In this document: piece by piece, positions 17,051 to 25,569 of the stretch | How positions within the stretch are numbered: position 1 is the first letter of the stretch | How the letters are laid out: every line of letters starts with the position of its first letter | Assembly: GCA_964527595.1 (NCBI GenBank) | Contig: CAZGPI010000005.1 | Span: 1-64,000, forward strand | Origin: GWF2-38-10 sp964527595 | Lineage (GTDB): Bacteria; Babelota; Babeliae; Babelales; RVW-14 | Length of the DNA: 64,000 bases | Direction: 5' to 3' | Position numbers and translations under genes: made by a program | Notes under the pieces: model-generated | What the model was told of the DNA's origin: nothing | What the model saw: the letters and a program-made list of their open reading frames with translations, nothing else | Databases searched by the model: none

Positions 17051-19612
17051 CTATGAAATAACTATATGGTCTCCGCTCACGTCAACCACAAACTCTTTCT
17101 TTTCAGGATTCTTAAGAATTTCAACGGCCAAGGGGCTCACCAAATACTGCTGAATTGAACGTTTGAGTGGCCGCGCGCCAAACTCTTTAAGATACCCAAC
17201 CTCGGCCAAAAAGTTTACGGCGGCATCGGTTATCGTAAGCTCAATCGATTTTTCACGCAACCGTTCCTTAACCAAATCAAGTTGTACTTTAACAATACTC
17301 GCCATATCTGCTGGCAACAAGGAACGGAAAAATACCGTTTCATCAATACGATTTAGAAATTCTGGTCTAAAACTTCTGAGCAGTAATTTTTCAATATCGG
17401 CGCGAACGGCAGGTGTTATATCCCCGGCTGTCAGAATAAGGTCGGAACCGAGATTTGACGTCATAATGAGAATACAATTCTTAAATGAAACCGTTCGCCC
17501 CTGAGAATCGGTAAGGCGACCTTCATCAAGAATTTGTAAAAACAAATTAAAAACATCAGGGTGCGCTTTTTCTATTTCATCAAAAAGAATAACACTGTAT
17601 GGATGCTTGCGCACCGCCTCGGTTAATTGCCCACCTTCTTCATAACCAATATATCCTGGAGGGGCACCGATAAGCCTCGCAACCGCATGCTTTTCCATGT
17701 ATTCAGACATATCAATACGAATTAATTTACGTTCATCATCAAACAAAACGTCAGCCAAAGCCTTAGCAACTTCAGTTTTACCAACACCTGTTGGCCCCAA
17801 AAATAAAAATGATCCTATAGGCTTATTTGGATCACCAATCCCCGACCGATGTACACGAATGGTATTAGCAATTTTGGTTATTGCCTCATCCTGGCCGATA
17901 ACACGGTGATGAAGCTCAGTTTCCATATTGATTAATTTTTGGCTTTCTTCTTCCTTTAATTTTTCAACCGGAATGTGTAGCCAACGCGACAACACGGCGG
18001 CAACATCATCTTCATCAACTTCTTCTTTAACAAGATGCGTTTTAAGATTTTTCAGTTTATTTTGTTGGGTATCCAATTTACGCTCAAGTTCTGCCAAAGT
18101 TCCGTACTTAATTTTCGATGCTTTAGCATAGTCACCATCGCGTTCAGCCTGAGCAAAGGTTACCTTGGCGGCATCAACCTGCATCTTCAATTTTTTTATT
18201 TCTTCAAGCGGCTGTCGTTCAGCTTGCCACTGTTCCCGGACAACTCGCTCCTTTTCTTTAACATTAGCTAATTCACTTTCAAGCTCGCCCAATCTTAACT
18301 TTGATGCTTCATCCTTCTCTTTTGCAAGGGCAACTTTTTCGATTTCCAATTGACGAATTTTTCGGTCAAATTGGTCAAGATTTTCAGGCTTTGAGTCAAT
18401 CGCCATCTTAACCATGGATGCCGCTTCATCGATTAAATCAATTGCTTTATCGGGCAAAAAACGGTCGGGTATTAATCTAGAAGACAAATTAACCGATTTG
18501 ACAATTGCTTGGTCTTTAATACGAATACCATGGTGCACTTCATATCGTTCCTTCAGCCCTCGCAAAATTGAAACAGCATCTTGAATCGATGGTTCCTCAA
18601 TTAAAACTTTTTGAAAGCGACGCTCAAGGGCAGCATCTTTTTCGATATATTTCTTATATTCGACCACCGTGGTTGCTCCAATACAATGTAAAACGCCACG
18701 AGCAAGCGCTGGCTTTAGAAGATTTGAGGCATCCATACCACCGCCGGTCGCCCCAGCACCTACCAACATATGGAGTTCATCTATAAACAAAACAATGCCA
18801 TCATTTTCTTGCTTCTCAATTGCTTGCAAAATTGCCTTAAGGCGCTCTTCAAATTCACCACGAAATTTAGTGCCTGCGATTAAGGCCCCTAAGTCTAGGG
18901 TCAAAATCCTTCTTCCTTTGAGGCTCTCCGGAACATCATTGTCAATAATCCGCTGAGCTATCCCTTCAACAATCGCCGTCTTACCAACACCAGGATCCCC
19001 AACTAATACGGGGTTGTTTTTTGTTCTGCGCGATAAAATTTGAACAATTCTCCTGATTTCCTCGTTGCGCCCAATAACCGGATCCAACTTCCCTTCACGC
19101 GCCAACTTGGTTAAGTCCTGACAATATTTTTCAAGAACCTGATACGTTCCCTCTGCGTTCTGACTATTCACCGATTCCCCTCCTCGCATTTTAGTAACCC
19201 ATGCATTTACCGTGTCCCCGGTAAAACCAGCTTTCTTCAAAAATTGCCGCACCGTCTCTGGTAATGTTGCGGTCTTAGCTAATACAAGCATCCCGATATC
19301 AAGGCTTACAAAAGTATCCCCCAATTTTTTGCTTTCTGTATCACATTCATTCAAAAAGGTTTGTAATGAATAATCTGCACCAACTTGCCCTCCCTTAACC
19401 TTGGGGAAACGGTCAAGCTCCTGCTGAACAATAGCACTAAGAAGTTGCTCATCAACCCCCAATGTTTTGAATCCAGTCGAACAAAAATCATATTCAAACG
19501 CCGCTGCCAATAAGTGCAGCGGTTGAACCGAAGCATGTTCGGCTTGTTGTGCAATACGAACAGCCGCAGCTAAAAGGTCTGAGAATGCATGAGTAAATTT
19601 TTCTTGATTCAT
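17051..19612 (-). CDS. clpB: ClpB disaggregase (AAA+ chaperone)
   Basis: A hexameric ATPase that, with DnaK, resolves protein aggregates. The 853 residues show the N-terminal Clp repeat domain and the first AAA+ module (GDPGVGKTAIVEG Walker A, LFIDELHMLVGAG Walker B). A long coiled-coil M domain follows (about 400-530), which distinguishes ClpB from ClpA/C. The second AAA+ module has GPTGVGKTEVAKAL and LFDEIEKAHPDV. The start is at 19612, with GGAGGC nine bases upstream; the frame extends to 19657 without a ribosome binding site. A perfect inverted repeat lies just ahead of the start. It is last in a leftward block with jag, mnmE and a C39-like protease. Confidence 0.95.
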   Translation of the reverse strand: MNQEKFTHAFSDLLAAAVRIAQQAEHASVQPLHLLAAAFEYDFCSTGFKTLGVDEQLLSAIVQQELDRFPKVKGGQVGADYSLQTFLNECDTESKKLGDTFVSLDIGMLVLAKTATLPETVRQFLKKAGFTGDTVNAWVTKMRGGESVNSQNAEGTYQVLEKYCQDLTKLAREGKLDPVIGRNEEIRRIVQILSRRTKNNPVLVGDPGVGKTAIVEGIAQRIIDNDVPESLKGRRILTLDLGALIAGTKFRGEFEERLKAILQAIEKQENDGIVLFIDELHMLVGAGATGGGMDASNLLKPALARGVLHCIGATTVVEYKKYIEKDAALERRFQKVLIEEPSIQDAVSILRGLKERYEVHHGIRIKDQAIVKSVNLSSRLIPDRFLPDKAIDLIDEAASMVKMAIDSKPENLDQFDRKIRQLEIEKVALAKEKDEASKLRLGELESELANVKEKERVVREQWQAERQPLEEIKKLKMQVDAAKVTFAQAERDGDYAKASKIKYGTLAELERKLDTQQNKLKNLKTHLVKEEVDEDDVAAVLSRWLHIPVEKLKEEESQKLINMETELHHRVIGQDEAITKIANTIRVHRSGIGDPNKPIGSFLFLGPTGVGKTEVAKALADVLFDDERKLIRIDMSEYMEKHAVARLIGAPPGYIGYEEGGQLTEAVRKHPYSVILFDEIEKAHPDVFNLFLQILDEGRLTDSQGRTVSFKNCILIMTSNLGSDLILTAGDITPAVRADIEKLLLRSFRPEFLNRIDETVFFRSLLPADMASIVKVQLDLVKERLREKSIELTITDAAVNFLAEVGYLKEFGARPLKRSIQQYLVSPLAVEILKNPEKKEFVVDVSGDHIVIS

Positions 19613-19631
19613 AAAAAAGCCTCCTTGTTTT

Positions 19632-19651
19632 ATACACAAATTTAAGTGTAT
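19632..19651 (-). promoter_or_regulatory. inverted repeat upstream of clpB, possible operator
   Basis: ATACAC (19632-19637) and GTGTAT (19646-19651) form perfect arms around an 8-base A/T spacer, 20 bases upstream of the clpB start codon. It differs from the HrcA CIRCE sequence. An operator for another heat-shock regulator is possible but unproven. Confidence 0.35.
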
Positions 19652-19700
19652 CACCAAGAAGGCAAATTTTTGAAGGCTTCCCTTTTATTTGTCCATTTTT

Positions 19701-20855
19701 TTAATATGGATCACGCGGCATGGGAATATAACTCAGGTTAACCGACCGCCCCCAGGCCTGCAAAAAATCCCAAAGTTTGTACGCCCTAAACGTTCGTCGA
19801 GTAGCATCAAAAGCTGGGTCTATGCATAAAACCTGCTGTTTTGCTTGATTCCATCCAACCACAACAATAAAATGTCCATTTTGATACACCCCCGCACCGC
19901 CACGCAAACGCCGAACGCTCACGGCAACCGGAATCTTTTTCATCAGATAGGAATGCAAATCTTGGAATCCGTTGAGCCGCTCAACCCTAAAAAAGACATC
20001 GCCATTGGCCGCATCAAACGCCTGGGCAACATTTAATTGCCAGTTTCCATAAATATTCAGATTACCATTGTCGTGAACTTTATTGGCAAAATTGACCACA
20101 TAATCATCAAGTGGTTGATATGCTGGTTGGCCATTAGATTTGGCCATAAAATAATTAACAAGAATACTTGTTGATGTTGGCGAACAAAGGTCCTTAAAGC
20201 GAGGATGATCCAGAACCATTTGAGATTGTTTCGGAACCCCTCGAATAAAGGTTGTAGGTAATATTGCATGTGGCCGTACCAACTTAAACTGCTTTAAGTT
20301 ACATAAACAGGCAAATAGCGCCTTAAGGTTTTTAGGATCTGCCCCATTATTAGCGGTAACTTTAACATTAAATCCATGGCCCTCTGACCCATGCTGCATC
20401 TCAACTCGAACATGTTTAGTGTGGACATATGGATTGTTTTTGTTAATAAATGAACGTTGAATACGGTCACCCCACTCAGCCATCCGCTGCCAACCAGACC
20501 ACGAATTATTCCCATATTTAACATTTACCCAAAAGGTCAGCGTCCCCGTTGGAGGCCGCAAAGCATTCCACGACAAAACCAATTCGGTAAATGGAGCCGT
20601 CGACGATTCCTCCCAAACACAAGGATCACCATCTTCATTAAAATCGTTTTCATCAAAAAATTTTGATTCAGTTTTTGAGAATGTTATGGGAGCATCGCTG
20701 ACCCATTTTGAAACATGAGGACAACGACAATGGACTCGCCGCCGCTTTATTGCTGAAAGTTCACTAGGGAAAAAGAATTGAATTAAAAACGAAAAAGCTA
20801 AAATGACATGAATGCTTCGGCTAAAATAAAGCCTAAGCGTATTTACCAACTTCAT
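19701..20855 (-). CDS. secreted C39-like cysteine peptidase
   Basis: A 384-residue protein with a signal peptide (hydrophobic residues about 14-30, cleavage near LSA). A beta-rich N-terminal region of about 170 residues contains FWVNVKYGNNSWSGWQ. The C-terminal papain-fold domain resembles the peptidase_C39_2 family. The catalytic set reads VPKQSQ (oxyanion Gln), DLCSPTSTS (nucleophile Cys near 228), GHFIVVVGW (His) and CIDPAF (Asp). It probably cleaves proteins or peptidoglycan-linked peptides outside the cytoplasm. It lies between mnmE and clpB on the same strand, 40 bases from mnmE, so is likely cotranscribed. Confidence 0.75.
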   Translation of the reverse strand: MKLVNTLRLYFSRSIHVILAFSFLIQFFFPSELSAIKRRRVHCRCPHVSKWVSDAPITFSKTESKFFDENDFNEDGDPCVWEESSTAPFTELVLSWNALRPPTGTLTFWVNVKYGNNSWSGWQRMAEWGDRIQRSFINKNNPYVHTKHVRVEMQHGSEGHGFNVKVTANNGADPKNLKALFACLCNLKQFKLVRPHAILPTTFIRGVPKQSQMVLDHPRFKDLCSPTSTSILVNYFMAKSNGQPAYQPLDDYVVNFANKVHDNGNLNIYGNWQLNVAQAFDAANGDVFFRVERLNGFQDLHSYLMKKIPVAVSVRRLRGGAGVYQNGHFIVVVGWNQAKQQVLCIDPAFDATRRTFRAYKLWDFLQAWGRSVNLSYIPMPRDPY

Positions 20856-20895
20856 TACGCCCTCCCCAAACCCCTAAAAATGATCTCTTAGTTCT

Positions 20896-22317
20896 TCACT
20901 TACCAACACAAAAGTCATTGAACACCGCATCGAGCATTTGTTCTGTAATGTTTCTTCCGGTTAGCTCAGCGATCGTTTCTAGTGATTCCTTGAGGTGGTA
21001 AGATATCAATTCATAATGTAATACATCCGAGAATGATTTTACAATAGAATCCAATTTCACCTCGATTTCAGAAATCAACCGCGATTGTCGCTGAGTAAGA
21101 AGGTAGGGGGAATGTAACTGAGAAAATAATGCCTGAATTTTTTCTTCAATCATGAGATCTAAACTCTCTATGCCCTTTTTTTCCAACACTGAAACCTTCA
21201 TGAGGGGAATCTCAACGCCCCACGCAGGTAAGCTTGCAGTAAAATCTGAATGTTGGCTATCAATTTTATTTAAAATTATGATGCTTTTTTTTCCATATTC
21301 ACGAATCAATTGTAAGTAAACCGCTCGATCATAATCATCGACGGGAATAGTAGCATCAAAAACCACCAAAACAACATCAGCCGACTTAGCTTCTGCAATG
21401 GTTCGCTCGATCCCTTGTTGCTCTATTGTATCCTGCGTCCGGCGAAGTCCAGCCGTATCAACAAATGTCCAAAAGATTCCGCCCTTGTAAAGACTTACCT
21501 CAATACTATCACGAGTCGTTCCTGCAAAATCGGACACTATTGCTCGCTCTTTTTTTACCAAAGCATTAAACAAGGTTGATTTACCAGCATTAACCCGCCC
21601 AACCAAAGCAACACGAACACCTTCTCTGACCTGTTGCTGTTGTGCAAACTGAGCTAAAAGCTCTTGAGTATGTACCAAAAGATCAATACTTTCAGCCTTA
21701 AATACTTGCTCCATGCTCAAGTCGCGTTGCTCTTCTTCCAAGAATTCAAAGCTGGCCTCTGATAAGGTCAAGAGCTTCACTAAGCGCGCCTCAACCTCTT
21801 TTAGGTAACACGAAAGAGAACCCTGCAACTGCTCCATAGAACGCCGCAAAGCTTCCTCTGTTTGTGCATTAATAACATCTTGTATGGCTTCAGCCTGAAC
21901 AAGGTCGAGTTTACCATTCAAAAAAGCCCGCTTACTAAACTCACCGGCCATAGCCAAACGAGCACCGTACTTACAGGCAAGCGCTATAATTTTCTCAATG
22001 ATAAACTGATTGTTATGACAACTGATTTCAACCGTATCTTGACCTGTAAAGGTCTTTGGCTTACTCATAAGAAAGAATAAAACTTCATCAATAACTGAAT
22101 TGGTTTCTGGATCAATAATAGAACCAAAATGAATGGTATGTGTAGAAAAATCGGTTAATTTTTTGCCTGAAGCAAGACGGCCAAGAACGTCTGCTATAGC
22201 AATGGAACCAACGCCCGACAACCGCAAAAGTGCGAGCGCCCCGCTTCCGCGAGGCGTACATAAAGCAATTATAGGTTCTTGATCATTGGTTAGACCTAGT
22301 TGCAACTGGTTCATCAT
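20896..22317 (-). CDS. mnmE: tRNA modification GTPase MnmE
   Basis: A GTPase that, with MnmG, installs the cmnm5 group on the wobble uridine of certain tRNAs. The 473 residues show the N-terminal formyl-THF-binding domain (IIALCTPRGSGALALLRLSG) and central helices. The G domain contains GRVNAGKSTLFN (G1), GTTRD (G2), DTAGLR (G3) and NKID (G4). The C-terminal FCVGK motif carries the catalytic Cys. The G1 loop has Val where most MnmE have Pro. The gene lies six bases downstream of jag, reproducing the widespread jag-mnmE neighbourhood. Confidence 0.95.
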   Translation of the reverse strand: MMNQLQLGLTNDQEPIIALCTPRGSGALALLRLSGVGSIAIADVLGRLASGKKLTDFSTHTIHFGSIIDPETNSVIDEVLFFLMSKPKTFTGQDTVEISCHNNQFIIEKIIALACKYGARLAMAGEFSKRAFLNGKLDLVQAEAIQDVINAQTEEALRRSMEQLQGSLSCYLKEVEARLVKLLTLSEASFEFLEEEQRDLSMEQVFKAESIDLLVHTQELLAQFAQQQQVREGVRVALVGRVNAGKSTLFNALVKKERAIVSDFAGTTRDSIEVSLYKGGIFWTFVDTAGLRRTQDTIEQQGIERTIAEAKSADVVLVVFDATIPVDDYDRAVYLQLIREYGKKSIIILNKIDSQHSDFTASLPAWGVEIPLMKVSVLEKKGIESLDLMIEEKIQALFSQLHSPYLLTQRQSRLISEIEVKLDSIVKSFSDVLHYELISYHLKESLETIAELTGRNITEQMLDAVFNDFCVGK

Positions 22318-22323
22318 GCTGCA

Positions 22324-22998
22324 TTAGGGAGTATTTTTTTTGCTGGTTATGATAATTTGAAAACCACGAAATTTCTTCTTGTAGTTTCGCTTGAAGAATT
22401 GCATCAACAAATATGAAAATCCCATAAAGACATTACGTTCTTCTACCGGATCATCATGTAAATGCGAATCAAGACTTATAGTTAGAGCTCTTCTATCAAC
22501 TTTAGTGCTAAATTCTTGTTTCACGCCCCAAAGACCAAGTAGTTCTTTGAGTTGGCCACTGACATACATAACCCATTCATCTTGCCAGGCTCCGAATTCG
22601 CCTTGATCTATAACAGTCTTTTCTGTCTCTTTGGCAACTGGACGAGGTTGAACAGGTCTTGCCACGGGAACGTTTACAGGCTCTCTTTTAGGCAATGGTC
22701 TTACTTGATTTTGGTTGGTCGGCGTAGTTTGTTTAGATGGAGTTATGGGAGAATTTTTAGCGGCGCCAGAAACAACAACTTTACGATCCATTTGTCTATT
22801 GGCATCTTGCTGCCGAGCAGGTTGACGTCTAGGTTCGTAAGTGATTGATACAATTGCCGGACGCTTTGTTAACCCAAAAAAGTTTTTCTTACCCGCATCA
22901 AGTACCTTAATGGTAAACTCGGTTGGGTTCCCTGCATCTGACCATGCTTTTTCGATGGCCTTAGTAATAGACGAAGCTTCGTGTAGCATCGATTTCAT
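22324..22998 (-). CDS. Jag/KhpB-like RNA-binding protein, diverged
   Basis: A 224-residue protein. Residues 1-50 form a Jag_N domain (helix-rich start, then KVLDAGKKNFFGLTKRPAIV, with the FFG-shared core of KhpB/SpoIIIJ-associated proteins). A basic, Pro/Gln-rich linker (about 60-140) and a C-terminal alpha/beta segment follow. The C-terminal part occupies the place of the KH domain, but I do not see a GxxG loop, and the R3H domain normally at the end is absent. The start at 22998 has GAAAGG upstream; the frame extends to 23067. The mnmE linkage supports the assignment. KhpB proteins act in RNA regulation of cell division and envelope growth. Confidence 0.7.
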   Translation of the reverse strand: MKSMLHEASSITKAIEKAWSDAGNPTEFTIKVLDAGKKNFFGLTKRPAIVSITYEPRRQPARQQDANRQMDRKVVVSGAAKNSPITPSKQTTPTNQNQVRPLPKREPVNVPVARPVQPRPVAKETEKTVIDQGEFGAWQDEWVMYVSGQLKELLGLWGVKQEFSTKVDRRALTISLDSHLHDDPVEERNVFMGFSYLLMQFFKRNYKKKFRGFQIIITSKKNTP

Positions 22999-23190
22999 GA
23001 CAAAAAACCTTTCGTATAAACGTATCAGCGCGAGCAGATTCCGTTTCCCCCACGCCCCGCAACTCAATTAAGCATCAGTCTTTTAAGGGCATGTCTTGAT
23101 AAGCTTACTTTACTAAACTAAGAAAAATTTAACAGAATTTTGTAACCGCTGCAATTAAAGCTTGTCTTAGCGTTACTTTTGTTAAGATAT

Positions 23191-23265
23191 TGGAGCGGGA
23201 AACGGGATTCGAACCCGCGACCCTTGCCTTGGCAAGGCAATGCTCTACCACTGAGCTATTCCCGC
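23191..23265 (-). tRNA. tRNA-Gly (GCC)
   Basis: Reading leftward, the acceptor GCGGGAA pairs with TTCCCGC. The D arm is GCTC/GAGC, the anticodon stem TTGCC/GGCAA with loop TTGCCAA (anticodon GCC), and the T arm GCGGG-TTCGAAT-CCCGT. The discriminator is T and CCA is encoded. It lies about 190 bases upstream of jag. Confidence 0.95.
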
Positions 23266-23305
23266 ACAATGTGACGCGACATTGAATTTCAATTGATGGT
23301 TAAAA

Positions 23306-23332
23306 TTTATAGTTAAAAGTGATGCTTGTCAA
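23306..23332 (-). promoter_or_regulatory. putative promoter of tRNA-Gly
   Basis: On the minus strand TTGACA (23332-23327) is followed after 15 bases by TATAAA (23311-23306), about 40 bases ahead of the tRNA. The short spacer lowers confidence. Confidence 0.4.
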
Positions 23333-23345
23333 ACTTTTTCACACC

Positions 23346-25163
23346 TTACATTTCAACCATGGTCATCACACCATGAAGTTTATGTGGCGGCAATTTATAA
23401 AATTGAACGAATGAAGGCACTAGACGCTTCATCGCCGCGTACACCTTCCAGAAAATGTTTTTAGTGGTAATCTCTTCAAGTCCATAAAATATCACTTGCG
23501 CTTCAATCGCTGCATTACGCAAAATACGTTCGACATCAAGCATTTCCATATATCCACAATGAATTTCAAAAATACGAAGCCCAGGAGCTAATGAACCTTT
23601 GAAAAAGCCAATAACACCGAATGGATCATCGCGTGTTACCACAGAAATAAGAATATTATCTTCGTAGACTATATTGTTCTGAAACATCGTTTGCATAACA
23701 TAAGAGGGCACCATTTTAATATCTCTAATAAAAAACAACGCAGACCCTTTGAGCTTAGTTGCTGTTTTTTGAAAGGTAAAATATTGCGCCAAAAAACCTT
23801 CAAGGGGCACAGGCTTTAACGCCTCCCATAAGCGCTTTTGGCCGCGCGTATAAATAACGATAATACTAAACGGAACTAAAGCGATAACCAAAGACCAATA
23901 GGCACCATTAGGTATTTTACATAAACAGGAACAGAAAAATATAAAGTTTATAACGCCCAAAACAGCAGCAATACCCATCTTAAATCCAGAATGGCGTCTA
24001 GAAAAAATCCACGCCATGAGCACCGCTGTTATGGTCATGTCACCGGTAACGGCCAATCCGTAAGCAACGGTAAGGTTATCCGATCGCTCAAAGTTAATGA
24101 TCATAAAAAGTACCGCCAGCAACAGCATCATATTGACGCTGCCTACGTATACCTGCGAACGCAACTTGCTTGATGTATAATCAACCTTAAACCGAGGGGT
24201 TAGTCCGGTGGTTATGCCCTGATAAACGATGGAGAAAACACCGCTTATGAGTGCTTGTGAAGCAATAACTGTTGCCACGATACTCAAAAGAACAAATGGA
24301 AAATAAAGCGATCCGGCCTGCTCCAAAATCATTTGCTGTAAAACCCGCGTCGCCGAAGGATGTTTCAGCAAAAATGCGCCTTGGCCGAGGTAATTCAAAA
24401 TCAATGCGACAAAAACAAAATACCATGCTCGCAATATAGGCTTTCTGCCCAAATGTCCCATATCTGCATAAAGCGCTTCACCGCCAGTTGCGCACAAAAT
24501 GACACCAGAAAGAATAAAAAAACTCATAATGCCATGATTAACAATAAACCGACAAGCAAACCATGGATTAAGCGCATTAATAATAACGGGTGCTGAAGTT
24601 ATCGACAAAACGCCAGAGATCGCCAACGTCAAGAACCATATAACCATCAATGGCCCAAACGCGGACGCCACGCGCTCTGTTCCTTTTTTTTGAAAAACAA
24701 AAAGCAAAACCGCTATACAACAAGCAATAAACATCAAAAAAGCCTGCGGCATCCAATCAAGACCAGGAATCAAGGGAAGGCCTTCAACTGCACTCAAAAT
24801 ACTCACGGCTGGAGTAATAACACCATCGCCAATAAATAAAGAAATTCCGACAAAAGCTAAAAAAGAAACTATCGCAAGTTTTTTTGGAGACTGTAATAAC
24901 GGTGATAACAATTCCTTGAGAACAATTGTCCCTCCCTCGCCCTTTTTACCAAGGCTCATCGCCAACCAAGCATATTGAACAAAAACCAATAAAATCAATG
25001 CCCAAACAATCAAAGAAATAAAACCAAAGACATTGTCATGCGTCGGTTGCACAAAGGTAACAAGCGCCCCAAGTGTATATAGTGGACTCGTTCCGATATC
25101 GCCAAACACCACGCCGAGAGATTTGATGACATTTGCAATTTCGCCAAATTTTGACGACGCCAT
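23346..25163 (-). CDS. kup: KUP-family potassium transporter
   Basis: A 605-residue, polytopic inner-membrane K+ uptake protein. The N-terminus carries the family signature GVVFGDIGTSPLYTLGA, and further markers are SLFIGDGVITPAVSILSAVEG and GGEALYADMGHLGR. Around twelve hydrophobic helices and a soluble C-terminal domain from about residue 460 match the family layout and usual length of 600-630. KUP proteins act as K+/H+ symporters. There is no clear operon partner; a 215-base region separates it from the divergent tRNA-Phe. Confidence 0.95.
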   Translation of the reverse strand: MASSKFGEIANVIKSLGVVFGDIGTSPLYTLGALVTFVQPTHDNVFGFISLIVWALILLVFVQYAWLAMSLGKKGEGGTIVLKELLSPLLQSPKKLAIVSFLAFVGISLFIGDGVITPAVSILSAVEGLPLIPGLDWMPQAFLMFIACCIAVLLFVFQKKGTERVASAFGPLMVIWFLTLAISGVLSITSAPVIINALNPWFACRFIVNHGIMSFFILSGVILCATGGEALYADMGHLGRKPILRAWYFVFVALILNYLGQGAFLLKHPSATRVLQQMILEQAGSLYFPFVLLSIVATVIASQALISGVFSIVYQGITTGLTPRFKVDYTSSKLRSQVYVGSVNMMLLLAVLFMIINFERSDNLTVAYGLAVTGDMTITAVLMAWIFSRRHSGFKMGIAAVLGVINFIFFCSCLCKIPNGAYWSLVIALVPFSIIVIYTRGQKRLWEALKPVPLEGFLAQYFTFQKTATKLKGSALFFIRDIKMVPSYVMQTMFQNNIVYEDNILISVVTRDDPFGVIGFFKGSLAPGLRIFEIHCGYMEMLDVERILRNAAIEAQVIFYGLEEITTKNIFWKVYAAMKRLVPSFVQFYKLPPHKLHGVMTMVEM

Positions 25164-25310
25164 AAAGCCTCTTTTGTGTTAAACCCTAAACATTTTCCTT
25201 GTTCATTTCACCTTATCAAAATCTTTAAGTAAAAACCATGTGTTTAATTACTTATCCCAATAAACCCCGCGCATATTAAACAATTGTATCAAAATTTCGT
25301 GAATGTCTTG

Positions 25311-25339
25311 TTGACAAGAATACTGCTAATGGGTACGCT
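25311..25339 (+). promoter_or_regulatory. putative promoter of tRNA-Phe
   Basis: TTGACA (25311-25316) and TACGCT (25334-25339) are 17 bases apart and end 39 bases before the tRNA. Confidence 0.5.
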
Positions 25340-25378
25340 ACTGCATGTTAAGATCTTGAAATAATTAAAAGTTTGCGT

Positions 25379-25454
25379 GCCGGGATAGCTCAGGTGGTAG
25401 AGCAGAAGACTGAAAATCTTTGTGTCGTCGGTTCAACTCCGTCTCCCGGCACCA
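25379..25454 (+). tRNA. tRNA-Phe (GAA)
   Basis: The acceptor GCCGGGA pairs with TCCCGGC. The D arm is GCTC/GAGC, the anticodon stem GAAGA/TCTTT with loop CTGAAAA (anticodon GAA), and the T arm GTCGG-TTCAACT-CCGTC. The discriminator A and CCA are encoded. Confidence 0.95.
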
Positions 25455-25569
25455 ATTTCAAAAAAAAACCCATTCGATCATTTACACGCTCTTTCATAAT
25501 CGCTAAACTTTTTTTGCGACTTAACCCAAGTTGTTTTTAAGGAGAGTTCATTTAAAGGAGAGATGTGTC

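Noticed and set aside
19632..19651. CIRCE (HrcA) operator upstream of clpB
   Set aside because: The arms read ATACAC/GTGTAT with an 8-base spacer, not the TTAGCACTC/GAGTGCTAA arms with 9 bases of CIRCE.
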